Shown here piece after piece: positions 8,482 through 17,793 of a stretch of DNA of 64,000 nucleotides. The stretch's first letter is position 1. Each line of letters opens with the position of its first letter. The position numbers and the translations under genes are program-made. The notes under the pieces were generated by a model. That model had not been told where the DNA came from. It was given only the letters and a program-made list of their open reading frames with translations, and searched no databases. Source of the stretch: DATBVX01 sp963724625 (lineage in GTDB: Bacteria; Pseudomonadota; Gammaproteobacteria; Steroidobacterales; Steroidobacteraceae); NCBI GenBank assembly GCA_963724625.1, contig CAVRVO010000017.1, positions 186,001 through 250,000 on the forward strand, read 5' to 3'.

Positions 8482-9874
8482 TCAGTGCCCGGCGACCTGG
8501 TCGGCGCGAAAGGCCTGCGGATCGAGATTGTGCTTGCGAAGCAGCTTGTAGAATTCGGAGCGATTGCGATCGGCGAGCCGCGCCGCCTGCGCCACATTGC
8601 CGACCGTCATCTGCAGCAGGTTTACCAGGTAATCGAATTCGAAGTTGTCGCGCGCGCGCGCGAAGGGCAGAAATTCGCGTGGCTTGCTGCGTAGTGCCTT
8701 CTGCACCAGGGATGCGGGAATCAGCGACGTGGTAGCGAGCACCACGCACTGCTCGACGACATTGCGCAGCTGGCGGATGTTGCCGGGCCAGGGTGCCGAG
8801 ACCAGCAGTTCCATCGCTTCTGAAGAGAATCCGCTGACATCCACCGCGGTATCCGCCAGCTTGGCGCGAATCGCAGCCAGGAAATGCGTCGCGAGCCGCG
8901 GGATGTCATCGCGGCGTGCGGCCAGCGACGGAATTTCGAGGGTCACGACGTTGACGCGGTAGTACAGATCGTCGCGAAACCGTCGCTCGCGCACTGCCAG
9001 CTCCAGATCCTGGTGACTTGCCGCGATCACCCGCACGTCCACCGCGATCGGCTCCGTTGCTCCAACCGGCCGCACTTCGCGTTCCTGCAGGGCGCGCAGC
9101 AACTTGGCCTGGAAGGTGAGCGGCATGTCGCCGATCTCATCAAGCAGCAGGCTCCCCTCATGGGCGGACTGGATCAGGCCAACGCGACTGTCGATCGCAC
9201 CGGTGAAAGAACCTTTGCGATGACCGAAGAATTCTGATTCGAACAGCGCCTCGGGGACCGCGCTGCAGTTGACCGCAACGAACGGTTTGTCGCGGCGGCG
9301 GCTGGCGCGATGAATCGCCCTCGCCAGCAGCTCTTTCCCGGTCCCGCTATCGCCCTGGATCAGCACGCTCGAGTCGGTCATTGCCACCTTGCGAGCTGAG
9401 CCCAGCAACGCTTCCATCGCGGGGCTACGCGTCACGATCTCGACCCGCCAGTCGCCATCAGCGGCGGTGCCGCTGTCACTCGAACCCGCCGCGCGCAGCT
9501 GCTTTGCCGATCGACTCGGTGAGCTGCTCGCTGTCGAAGGGTTTGGTGAGATATGCGAACACCCCGCGCTGGGCAGCATCGACCGCGTCCGGGATCGTGC
9601 CGTGCGCCGTCAGAATGATCACTGGCAGGGTCGGATGCTGGGTGTGCAGCGTTTCGAAGAGCGTCATGCCATCCATGCTCCCCATACGCACATCGGTGAC
9701 TACGACCTGGGGACGAAAGCGCGGAATCGCGGCGAGGGCCTGGCGGCCGTTCTCGGCGGTCTCGATCAGCCAGCCTGCACGCCGCAGGCGAATCGCCAGC
9801 AGCCGGAGCAATTTCACGTCGTCGTCGACGACGAGAATGCGTGCCGGCTCGATTACCGCTTCAGCGCCCCGCAT
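8482..9874 (-). pseudogene. glrR: GlrR-like sigma-54-dependent response regulator, frameshifted
   Basis: Two overlapping frames together give a complete NtrC-family regulator: a receiver domain (ILVVDDD, VVVTDVRMGSMDGM, LTKPFDSEQL), an AAA+ domain (Walker A GDSGTGKE, sigma-54 contact loop GSFTGA, Walker B LLLDEIGD, GNIRQLRNVVE) and a Fis-type helix at the end. They are out of frame by one extra base near 9505-9515, in the GGCAAAGCAG context after TESIGK; removing one A joins them. Gene order with a QseG-like lipoprotein and a sensor kinase matches the enterobacterial glrK-qseG-glrR operon. Unless the shift is a sequence error, only an isolated receiver is made. Confidence 0.85.
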
Positions 9875-10445
9875 CGCTTTCCCTGCTGTTGATTTGCGTC
9901 TCGATAGACTTGAGCGCCTCGAGCTGCTTCTCGAGGCGGGTTCGCTGCGCGCGCTCCGCGTCCAGCTCCTGGCGTGTCGTCTCGAGACGTGCCGCGAGTT
10001 CCACGCGTCGCTGTTCCTCCGCGGTCAGGCGATCGGCGAGTTCCCGCGTGAAACCCGTCTCCTCGCACGAGCGTGGCGCGCGTGGCGCGCTCGCGAGCAA
10101 TACCTCCGCGACCGAGCGTTCGGCGGGATCGGCATTGGGTTCATTCGCGGTGCGAGCGAGGAGCAACGTGGCCCGCTCCGGATCGTAGAACGGCGCGTGC
10201 TCATCGCGGAGCAACAGCGCGAGACGCAGGTTGCGGGCAGGTGAGTCAGGCGAAGACTCGAGCCGCGCCTTTTCCGCCAGCAACGCCGGTTCGTCCTGCT
10301 GCTGCAGGTCGCGCGCGTAGCTGCTCAGGCTGCTCAGAGTGCCGCTCACGGCCGCAGGTGTTTGCGCCGGCAGCGCCGGGTTGGAATGGCAAGCCGCCAG
10401 CCACACTGTGGCAGCAAGCCCGCAAAGATGTCGCATGCCTATCAT
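9861..10445 (-). CDS. qseG: QseG/YfhG-like lipoprotein of a Glr/Qse operon
   Basis: A 194-residue protein with a lipoprotein signal (ATVWLAAC, starting from ATG 10445 or 10436), a helical middle, and a long C-terminal coiled coil rich in Glu, Arg and Leu (about residues 130-185). Its start overlaps the kinase stop codon (ATGA), and its end overlaps the start of the regulator gene by 14 bases, so the three genes are translationally coupled. In enterobacteria QseG is an outer-membrane lipoprotein that controls the GlrK/QseE kinase. Assignment rests mainly on position and architecture; sequence similarity of this family is low. Unlike both flanking genes its frame is intact. Confidence 0.75.
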   Translation of the reverse strand: MIGMRHLCGLAATVWLAACHSNPALPAQTPAAVSGTLSSLSSYARDLQQQDEPALLAEKARLESSPDSPARNLRLALLLRDEHAPFYDPERATLLLARTANEPNADPAERSVAEVLLASAPRAPRSCEETGFTRELADRLTAEEQRRVELAARLETTRQELDAERAQRTRLEKQLEALKSIETQINSRESDAGR

Positions 10446-11894
10446 TCAGGCGGCCTGTGCAAGTGAAAGCGCACGCGTACGCACGCGCCCTGCCCCAGCG
10501 GCGAGTCAGCAATGTCGATGGATCCATCATGCGCCTGCGCATACTGGCGAGCGATGGCGAGGCCGAGCCCGGTGCCCTGCACGTGCCCCTGGTACGGTGC
10601 GCGACCCTGGTAGAACGGCTCGAATACCAGCTGGCGCTCGTCGGGATCGATGCCGGGACCGTTGTCGGCAACCTCCAGGGTGACGTCAGGACCATCGGCT
10701 GCGAGACTGACCAGGATCTTGCCGTGTGCCGGCGTGTACTTCATGGCGTTCGACAACAGGTTGTCGACCAGGATCCGCAGCTGCCCGTGGTCGCCTTGCA
10801 GGACTGCAGGTGCGATTCGGCTGTCGATGGTGAGCGCCTTCGCAGCCTCTGACCAGGTTCTGACCGTCGAGGGCACTGCGCACGATTTCGTCGAGCGCCA
10901 CTTTCTCGCGTCGCGACGCTTCGACGCGTGGCACATGCGTGCGGCCGAATTCCAGCAGGTCTTCGATCAAGCGCTGCAACTGCAGGCCGCTGTCGCGCAG
11001 GATGTGCGCGATTTCGCGCTGCTCCGCATTGAGCCCGCGCGCATTGTCATCGAGCAACAGCTCCGAGCCCTCGCGCAGTGTGGTGAGGGGCGTCTTGAGC
11101 TCGTGCGAGATGTGACGCAGGAATGTGGACTTCTGCTCTTCGAGCTCGAGAATTCGGCGGCGCAGCCAGTCGAGGGTCCTGCCGAGCTCCTGAAGATCGA
11201 GGGGTCCGCGCACCGATACGGTGGCGTCGAAGTCACCCGAGCCGAGGCGACGAATCTCGCTCTCGATCTGACGCAGCGGCCGGGTAATCAGCACCACGAA
11301 AACGATGGCAAGAAGTACCGCCACCGGCACGGCCGCTGCCGCCTGCAGCAGGAGTGTCCGCTGCAGATCGCTCGACTCATCCTTCGCCTTGCTGGCGTGA
11401 CTCGCGATCAGCTTGCTGCTCTCGGCGAGGATCGAGCGTGCGCGCGCATTGAGTGCTGCCCACCCATCGGCGATGGCGGTTGGATCCGCGGCGATGAGAT
11501 CACCGCCGCTGGTCAACAGCGCGTGATTGAAATCGGTTTCGGACTGCATCAGTTCCGCAAGCTGGCGGCGCAGGATTGCGTTGAGGTTGAGCGCTCCCAG
11601 CCTCTGGGCAGCGGCCTCGAAACCGCGGCGTGCGTCCTGATAGGTCACGTAGAAATCACGATCGTGAAGCACTCCGTACTGACCAAGGCTGCGCTCCATG
11701 GCGGTGAGAAATTCGATCAGCGCGCGGCTCTCGTGCGTGGCATTTTCAGCGTCGAGCACCGCGACGCGGTTGCGTTGCGCCAGCCGATCGACCTGCACCA
11801 CGGCGGTGATTACCGCGGCGATCAGCGGTATGGCGACGGCGGCGAATCCGAGCAGGATCAGCCGCACGATCGACTTGGGCTGGGCGAGTCGCAT
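10442..11894 (-). pseudogene. glrK: GlrK/QseE-like sensor histidine kinase, frameshifted
   Basis: The N-terminal frame encodes TM1 (LILLGFAAVAIPLIAAVI), a helical periplasmic region, TM2, HAMP (ITRPLRQIESEIRRLGSGDF) and a HisKA domain with His near residue 262 (HISHELKTPL). The ATPase domain (LVDNLLSNAMKYTP, ADNGPGI, GTGLGLAIARQY) lies in a second frame. They are separated by one extra base within about 10845-10870. ATG 11894 is chosen because TM1 follows; the frame is open to 12026. Predicted partner of the GlrR-like regulator. If the shift is real, the kinase lacks its catalytic domain. Confidence 0.85.
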
Positions 11895-12077
11895 CACTCG
11901 ATGATCTTGCACGCTTTGCGCCAAGGGACGTTGCCGAGCTGCGCTTTTTGCGGGGACATTGCGTGCGCGGGGATGGTGGAACCCGGCCCCCCTTTCGATG
12001 TGTAGCCAAAAGGAAACACACGGCACGTCGCCGGAACCGGTCGGTTAGGACTGCGCGAGAGCCTCACGGGTTCCCAT

Positions 12078-12097
12078 GCGTTGCCATCTGACAACGC
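12078..12097 (+). promoter_or_regulatory. Dyad upstream of the EF-hand gene promoter
   Basis: GCGTTG-N8-CAACGC is a perfect 6-bp inverted repeat centred about 98 bases before the predicted start of transcription. That is the usual position for an enhancer site of a sigma-54 activator. A second dyad, CCGGG-N8-CCCGG, follows directly at about 12101-12118. The sites do not match the enterobacterial GlrR box (TGTC-N10-GACA). Confidence 0.4.
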
Positions 12098-12158
12098 TCG
12101 CCGGGCACCGCAACCCGGTTGGCGGGCGTAAGCACCTGAAATCAGTGGCTCGCTTTCG

Positions 12159-12174
12159 TGGCACGAGGCTTGCT
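12159..12174 (+). promoter_or_regulatory. Candidate sigma-54 promoter of the EF-hand gene
   Basis: TGGCACG-AGGC-TTGCT is an essentially perfect sigma-54 -24/-12 element. Transcription would begin near 12186, leaving a 60-base leader before ATG 12247. It points away from the GlrK/GlrR-type operon, so the EF-hand gene is a natural candidate target of that sigma-54 activator. Confidence 0.68.
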
Positions 12175-12246
12175 CCGTATCGGGAGTGCCGAGAAATCGC
12201 GCCGACGCTCGGACCCCGACCAAGTTGTACATGCGAGGAGAAGCTC

Positions 12247-12528
12247 ATGGATAACCGCATCAAGTTCGCCGCTCTCGCGGCAATGCTCTGCTGTGCAGCC
12301 GCCCACGCGGGCGATCAGCAGCACCCTACCGCCGCGGGCAAGCAGACCAGTGCGGCGGTGCTGCCGGAGTTCAGCACTATCGATGCTGACGGCGATGGCG
12401 TGATCAGCAAGGAAGAGGCGCGCACACAGGCGAGCCTGGCCGCGATCTTTGCCGACGTCGACGCCAACAACAACGGCAAGCTCGACAGCCAGGAGTACGC
12501 CGAGGCACGCAACCGGCTCGAGGAGTAA
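12247..12528 (+). CDS. Exported EF-hand protein
   Basis: A 93-residue protein with a signal peptide ending near AHAG (residues 1-22) and two EF-hand calcium loops, DADGDGVISKEE and DANNNGKLDSQE, with Asp/Asn at the coordinating positions. A strong ribosome site (GAGGAG) precedes ATG 12247. It is probably a periplasmic calcium-binding protein. It is divergent from the sensor kinase operon and lies 72 bases downstream of a sigma-54 promoter. No partner is evident. Confidence 0.88.
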   Translation: MDNRIKFAALAAMLCCAAAHAGDQQHPTAAGKQTSAAVLPEFSTIDADGDGVISKEEARTQASLAAIFADVDANNNGKLDSQEYAEARNRLEE

Positions 12529-12569
12529 GGCGCTTCACCTTTCGGCCCTCGGGCGGTAGCCTGAGGGCG

Positions 12570-13550
12570 ATGAAGAACTTGCAGATCCGCATCGGCAGGG
12601 CGTTCGAGGGCGCACCCGATCCAGCCGATTTCGAGCTGGTCGAAACCGAGGCGCCAACGCCCGGCAAAGGTGAAATGCTCTGCCGGACGAAGTGGTTGTC
12701 GCTCGACTCAGCGCTCTATCGCCTCCACGGTCACGAGGGCGTGCCCACACGGCGGCATCAGGTGATTCCGGCGCGAGCGATCTGCGAAGTGATCGAATCG
12801 CGCAACGAGGTCTTCAATACCGGCGATGCCGTCGTCATGGAAGCCGGGATGCAACAGTACTGCGTATCCGATGGCTTGCGGGCGCATCGTCCCAAGACCG
12901 GCAGCGCGCCCATCTCCACCGCGCTCGGCGTGATGGGTGTTTCGGGCTTGGCCGCGTATTGCGGATTGCTGGAGATCGCGCACATCAGGCAGGGCGAAAC
13001 GTTACTGGTCTCCGGAGCGGCAGGAGCCATGGGATCGATGGCCGGTCAGATTGCCAGAATCAAGGGATGCCGCGTGATCGGCATCGCCGGTACTCGCGAA
13101 GAAAGTAACTGGTGTGTGAAGGAAGCACACTTCAACTCGTGCATCAGTCACCGCGCGGAACCCATCGAACAACGTCTGCGGCAGGTCGCGCCCAAGGGGG
13201 TCGACGTGTACTTCGATACCGTAGACGGAGCCATCTTCGATGCCGTCGTCACAGGACAACATCTGTCGCGCAACGGGCGCATCGTGCTCGGCGCGCCAGC
13301 CGCCAGGTACGACGATGCCGCGACCCTGAAGCTGCAGCCGGCGGTTGCCGCTGGCGCGACGGTGTTGCCACTCGTCGTGCAGGACCTCGAGCGCCAGCGC
13401 GAAGCGTTCCTGCGTGATGCCATCGCCTGGTTCGCCGAAGGTCACATCCGCTATCGCGAAGACATCATCGATGGTTTGCCCAATGTGCCGGTCGAGCTCT
13501 GCAAGCTGGCGCGTGGCGAGGGATTCGGCAAGGCCCTGGTTAGGCCCTGA
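12570..13550 (+). CDS. MDR-family NADP-dependent oxidoreductase (CurA/YncB-like)
   Basis: A 326-residue zinc-independent medium-chain reductase. It has a GroES-like N-terminal half and a Rossmann half with SGAAGAMGSMAGQIARIKGCRVIGIAGT as nucleotide-binding region, then VDVYFDTVDGAIFDAV and the C-terminal IDGLPNVPVEL.L..GEGFGKALV found in the leukotriene-B4 dehydrogenase/CurA group. Members reduce alpha,beta-unsaturated ketones with NADPH. ATG 12570 follows the EF-hand stop by 41 bases; a shared transcript is possible. Confidence 0.88.
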   Translation: MKNLQIRIGRAFEGAPDPADFELVETEAPTPGKGEMLCRTKWLSLDSALYRLHGHEGVPTRRHQVIPARAICEVIESRNEVFNTGDAVVMEAGMQQYCVSDGLRAHRPKTGSAPISTALGVMGVSGLAAYCGLLEIAHIRQGETLLVSGAAGAMGSMAGQIARIKGCRVIGIAGTREESNWCVKEAHFNSCISHRAEPIEQRLRQVAPKGVDVYFDTVDGAIFDAVVTGQHLSRNGRIVLGAPAARYDDAATLKLQPAVAAGATVLPLVVQDLERQREAFLRDAIAWFAEGHIRYREDIIDGLPNVPVELCKLARGEGFGKALVRP

Positions 13551-13688
13551 TTGGACGGACAGCGGCGCTCAGCAGAGCGCGTGCGCTGGTTCACGGACTG
13601 AGGATTCTCTGCAGGATCGAGGTCTTGCGGGCGAAGTTCTGTAAAAACGGCCGTGGACGCCGCGGTGCCGGAAATCTAGGATGGCACC

Positions 13689-14069
13689 ATGCTGATAGGG
13701 CTAACAACAATAACAATCAGCCTCGCTGTCGCGATCCTCTGGCTGCTCTCGACGACCCGGCGTACGAAGCCGGTTACCAGTAAGCAGCACTACCACTGCG
13801 TCTGCGTCGAGCCGCCCGGTGATGGGGTGTGCTGCACTCGCTGTGAGGAACTGCGCGGCAGGCGCTTCCTGGTGAAGTCTGCACCGCCCCTTCCGATTCC
13901 TGGATGTACGGCGGAGACCTGCATCTGTCGATACGTGCACTACGCCGATCGGCGCGCCGGAGCGACCCGTCGCCGCCTGGATCGCGGTGAGCGCGACCGC
14001 ATGCCACTGATCACCGACCGGCGCCTGAGGTCGGACCGGCGCCACGCGGGACCCCGCGCGCTCGCCTGA
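13689..14069 (+). CDS. Conserved Cys-rich hypothetical protein with one TM helix
   Basis: A 126-residue protein with an N-terminal membrane helix (ITISLAVAILWLLS) followed by a Cys-rich region (HCVCVEPPGDGVCCTRCEELRG, then CTAETCICRY) and an Arg-rich tail with RYVHYADRRAGATRRR and TDRRLRSDRR. The CxC/CCxxC clusters suggest metal binding or disulfides. I recognise the C-terminal RYVHYxDRR pattern from uncharacterised proteobacterial proteins but know no function. The ribosome site before ATG 13689 is poor. Confidence 0.65.
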   Translation: MLIGLTTITISLAVAILWLLSTTRRTKPVTSKQHYHCVCVEPPGDGVCCTRCEELRGRRFLVKSAPPLPIPGCTAETCICRYVHYADRRAGATRRRLDRGERDRMPLITDRRLRSDRRHAGPRALA

Positions 14070-14239
14070 ACCGGCCAGCGTCGGGCACGCGGACGTAGCG
14101 TCCCGTCGTCATCCCGTAGCCCTTTGAACTGCAAATTGCGCAGCGACCCGAGCGCGCGGCAGAATGCGCGCCCATTGCGTCGCGCACCAATCTGAAGAGT
14201 AACTGCCGCGTGCGCTTCCCTGTTGTTAAGGAGTACTTG

Positions 14240-16276
14240 ATGCGCTTCCTGGCCATGCCGCGATTCTGGTGCTGTTGCCTGTTCTTGTTTCTCTGTAGTG
14301 CGCAGGCGCAGCCCGCAGCGGATTCCGCGCCCCTCACCGCCGAGGCGATGTGGCAGTTACAAAGAGTAGGTGACCCCGACCTCTCACCCGACGGCAAGCT
14401 CGTCGTGGTGCCAGTAACGCGCTACGACGTGGACAAGAACAAGGGCTTCAGCGATCTGTGGTTGATTCCCACCGCGGGTGGGGCCGCGCGGCAGCTCACG
14501 AGCGACGACGCCTCGGACAACGAGCCACGCTTCAGCCCGGATGGCAAGTGGATCGCATTTGTGTCCAAGCGTGGCGAGGACAAGGACAGTCAGCTCTACG
14601 TCATCGCGATCGACGGCGGTGAGGCGCGCCGCGTGACGCGCATCCCGACCGGCGTGTCGGCGCCAAAATGGTTTCCCGATTCGAAGCGCATTGCATTCAT
14701 CACCTCGGTCTGGCCCGACCTCAAGAGCTGGAGCGAGATGGAACAGCGCATCAAGGATCGCGCCGACTCCAAGATGACGGCGAAGGTGTGGGACAAGGCG
14801 CCATTCAGCTACTGGGATCACTTCATCGAGGATCGCGAACCGCATGTGTACGCGGTCGCGCTGGAAGGCGGTGATCCGCAGGCAATCACGCTCGGCACCG
14901 GGTATCACCTCTCCATCACCGAAACGAGCACCAGCAGCTACGACATCGCGCCCGACGGTGCAGAGGTTGCATTCGCCGCCGACACCGATCGCAGCGGAAT
15001 CGATTCGAATTTTGACGTGTTCATCGTCCCGGCGAGCGGCGGCGAGGCCCGCAACCTGACGACCGACAATGCGGCCGATGACGGCGAGCCGAAGTACAGC
15101 CGCGACGGGCGCTACCTCGCGTTCGTGCGGCAGAAGATCAAGACCTTCTACGCCGACAAGCAGCGCCTCATGCTGTTCGACCGGCGCTCGGGCGAGACCC
15201 GCAATCTCACCGAGCAATGGGATCGCTCCGCCGAGCAGCTGGTCTGGTCGCCCGATTCACGCTCGCTGGTGGGATCCATCGATGATGCGGGCACGCGGCG
15301 CCTGTACCGCTTCGAACTGAAGGGTGCGGCGCCAAAAGCAATGACCGCGGCCACGAGTTTCTCCTCCCCGGATCTCGAAGGTTCAACGCTGGTCGCGATC
15401 CGTCAGAGCTTCACCGAGCCGCCGACGGTCGTGAGCGTCAACGCCCGGAGCGGCGCAGCCACCAAGCTCTCCACCTTCAACGACGCCGCGCTCGCCAACA
15501 TTCGCTGGGGCAAGGTCGAAAGCGTCACCTACAAGGGAGCGCGAGGCGATGACATCCAGATGTGGGTGATCTACCCGCCGGATTTCGATCCGTCGCGCAA
15601 GTACCCGGTGTACATGCTGCTGCACGGCGGACCGCACAACGGCATCACGGACGGCACGCAGTGGCGCTGGAATGCCGAGGTGTTCGCCGGCTGGGGCTAC
15701 ATCACGACCTGGCACAACTTCCACGGTTCGAGCGGCTTCGGACAGGAGTTCACCGACTCGATCAATCCCGACCGGATTTCCATGCCGTACGAGGACACGA
15801 TCAAGGCGGCGGAATACCTGATGTCCAGGCCGTACGTGGACAGCGCACGCATGGCGGCGGGCGGCGGCAGCTACGGTGGGTTCCTCGCCACGACGCTTCT
15901 CGGACGGCCGCATCCATTCAAGACGCTGGTGGCGCATGCCGCGGTGTTCGACGAGTTCACCCAGTATGCGGCCGACTACGGTGCCGAAAAACGCCGTTTC
16001 TTCGACTACTGGGAAAAGCCCGAGGAGTTCGCGCGCTATTCGCCGCACAGTGCCGCGGCGAATTTCAACACGCCGACGCTCGTCATCCATGGCCAGCTCG
16101 ACCGGCGAGTGCCGGTGAACCATGGTTTCGAGCTCTTCAACATCCTGCAGACGCGTGGCGTACCGAGCAAACTGCTGTATTTCCCCGACGAGAATCATTG
16201 GGTGCTGAAACCACAGAACTCGCTCTTCTGGTACCAGACCAAGCACGAGTGGCTCGACAAGTACATCGGACACTGA
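14240..16276 (+). CDS. S9-family peptidase (acylaminoacyl/dipeptidyl peptidase), exported
   Basis: About 678 residues, with a signal peptide (1-24, ending SAQAQ), an N-terminal WD40-like beta-propeller with repeated SPDGK/SRDGRYLAFV blades, and a C-terminal alpha/beta hydrolase domain. The catalytic Ser is in GGGSYGG near 545, Asp in GQLDRRVP near 619 and His in ENHWVL near 652. ATG 14240 is chosen for its AAGGAG site; a GTG at 14210 is also in frame. It probably degrades oligopeptides in the periplasm. The epimerase-like gene follows after 26 bases in the same direction. Confidence 0.93.
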   Translation: MRFLAMPRFWCCCLFLFLCSAQAQPAADSAPLTAEAMWQLQRVGDPDLSPDGKLVVVPVTRYDVDKNKGFSDLWLIPTAGGAARQLTSDDASDNEPRFSPDGKWIAFVSKRGEDKDSQLYVIAIDGGEARRVTRIPTGVSAPKWFPDSKRIAFITSVWPDLKSWSEMEQRIKDRADSKMTAKVWDKAPFSYWDHFIEDREPHVYAVALEGGDPQAITLGTGYHLSITETSTSSYDIAPDGAEVAFAADTDRSGIDSNFDVFIVPASGGEARNLTTDNAADDGEPKYSRDGRYLAFVRQKIKTFYADKQRLMLFDRRSGETRNLTEQWDRSAEQLVWSPDSRSLVGSIDDAGTRRLYRFELKGAAPKAMTAATSFSSPDLEGSTLVAIRQSFTEPPTVVSVNARSGAATKLSTFNDAALANIRWGKVESVTYKGARGDDIQMWVIYPPDFDPSRKYPVYMLLHGGPHNGITDGTQWRWNAEVFAGWGYITTWHNFHGSSGFGQEFTDSINPDRISMPYEDTIKAAEYLMSRPYVDSARMAAGGGSYGGFLATTLLGRPHPFKTLVAHAAVFDEFTQYAADYGAEKRRFFDYWEKPEEFARYSPHSAAANFNTPTLVIHGQLDRRVPVNHGFELFNILQTRGVPSKLLYFPDENHWVLKPQNSLFWYQTKHEWLDKYIGH

Positions 16277-16302
16277 AACCCCAGCATTGCGGGAGACCCG
16301 AC

Positions 16303-17403
16303 ATGGATCGCAGGCAATTCCTCGGCACCAGTACCGCGCTGTCAGTACTCGCGACCCTGCCGGGGCTACGGCTCAACGCCGCGACTCCCCCGCGCCAGTT
16401 GAAGATCCTGATCCTGGGCGGCACGCGCTTCATCGGTCCGCATGTGGTCGAGCTCGCGCGGGCGCATGGACACGAGGTGACGCTCTTCAACCGTGGCAAG
16501 ACCAACGTCGGTCGCGTCACCGGTGTTGAAGTGCTGCACGGCGATCGCAACGGACAGCTCGACGCGCTTGCCGGCGGCAAGTGGGATGCGGTGCTGGACA
16601 CTTCGGCGTTCGTGCCCCGCATCGTGAAATTGTCCGCCGAGCTCCTGAAGGACTCGGTCTCGCATTACGTGTATGTCTCGAGTATTTCGGCGTACGCGAG
16701 CTTCGCGATTGCGAACGACGAGACCTCGCCGGTCGGCAAGCTCACCGACGAGACCGTCGAAAAGGTCGACGACAATACCTATGGCCCACTCAAGGTGCTG
16801 TGCGAGCAGACAGCGGAGCGCACCATGCCGGGCCGCGTGACCGTGCTGAGACCGGGGTACATCGTCGGCCCTGACGATAACAGCGATCGCTTTACCTACT
16901 GGCCGGCGCGTGTCGCGCGTGGCGGCGAGATGCTCGCTCCCAATACGCCGCAGGATGAGATCCAGGTCATCGACGTACGCGATCTCGCCGCGTTCACGCT
17001 GCTGTGCATCGAGCAGCGCGTGCTCGGAACGTTCAACCTGGTTTCACCGCCGCACACCTTTACCATGGGCGAGCTCATGAACGATTGCCGCGCAGCGGCC
17101 AAATCCGACGCGCGCATCACCTGGGTGCCCGCAGAGTTTCTCGAGGCGCACGGCGTCGTGGATGGCGACCTGCCCATCTGGTCGCACGCGGTCGGCGAAA
17201 ACGCCGGCTTCGCGCTGACCAGCGCACAACGTGCGCTCGCCGCGGGCCTGAAAGTTCGACCCTTGAGTGAAACTGTGCGCGACACGCTCGCCTGGCAGCT
17301 TGCACGCCCGGCCGAGCAGCAGGCTAAGCTCAAGGCCGGGATTTCGGCCGAGCGCGAGCAGGAACTGCTGACCGCCTGGCACGAGAGCCAGCGCAAGTCT
17401 TGA
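16303..17403 (+). CDS. NAD-dependent epimerase/dehydratase-like protein with Tat-type leader
   Basis: A 366-residue extended-SDR protein. The N-terminus MDRRQFLGTSTALSVLATLPG resembles a Tat signal (RRQFL), and the Rossmann motif ILGGTRFIGPHV follows. The usual SDR YxxxK appears as YGPLK. Related proteins are often annotated as NAD-dependent epimerases of unknown substrate exported by Tat with the cofactor bound. GGGAG precedes ATG 16303, 26 bases after the S9 peptidase stop, so the two may form an operon. Confidence 0.85.
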   Translation: MDRRQFLGTSTALSVLATLPGLRLNAATPPRQLKILILGGTRFIGPHVVELARAHGHEVTLFNRGKTNVGRVTGVEVLHGDRNGQLDALAGGKWDAVLDTSAFVPRIVKLSAELLKDSVSHYVYVSSISAYASFAIANDETSPVGKLTDETVEKVDDNTYGPLKVLCEQTAERTMPGRVTVLRPGYIVGPDDNSDRFTYWPARVARGGEMLAPNTPQDEIQVIDVRDLAAFTLLCIEQRVLGTFNLVSPPHTFTMGELMNDCRAAAKSDARITWVPAEFLEAHGVVDGDLPIWSHAVGENAGFALTSAQRALAAGLKVRPLSETVRDTLAWQLARPAEQQAKLKAGISAEREQELLTAWHESQRKS

Positions 17404-17462
17404 CCGCGCGGCCTGCGGCCCGCAGGCTTTCGGCCCTGCCGACTGCATGAGGGCACTGAGCC

Positions 17463-17783
17463 ATGCTGCTAACTACGACCCCGTCGATCGACGGCCGCCG
17501 GATCCACGAATACAAGGGTGTCGTCACCGGTGAGGCGATTCTCGGTGCGAACCTGTTTCGCGACCTGTTCGCGAGCATCCGCGACATCGTCGGCGGCCGC
17601 TCGGGCTCCTACGAGAAGGTGCTGAAGGATGCGCGTGACATGGCACTCGCAGAGCTGGCGGAGGAAGCACGCCGACTGGGCGCGAACGCAGTGGTGGGCA
17701 TCGATCTGGACTACGAGACGATCGGCGCGGGCAGCAGCATGCTGATGGTGAGTGCGAGCGGCACCGCGGTGGTCGTCGACTAG
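17463..17783 (+). CDS. YbjQ / UPF0145-family protein
   Basis: A 106-residue protein of the YbjQ family with the conserved blocks VTGEAILGANLFRDLFASIRDIVGGRS, YEKVLKDAR and ANAVVGIDLDYE. Members form pentameric barrels; their function is not firmly established although some are called heavy-metal-binding domain proteins. It starts at ATG 17463, 59 bases after the epimerase gene, and its 3' end faces the convergent MFS gene with a 10-base gap. Confidence 0.92.
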   Translation: MLLTTTPSIDGRRIHEYKGVVTGEAILGANLFRDLFASIRDIVGGRSGSYEKVLKDARDMALAELAEEARRLGANAVVGIDLDYETIGAGSSMLMVSASGTAVVVD

Positions 17784-17793
17784 AATCGATAGC

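Noticed and set aside
10845..10870. 11-base imperfect tandem repeat at the GlrK-like lesion as cause of the shift
   Set aside because: Removing 11 bases would give the wrong frame; a change of one base (or two lost) is needed.
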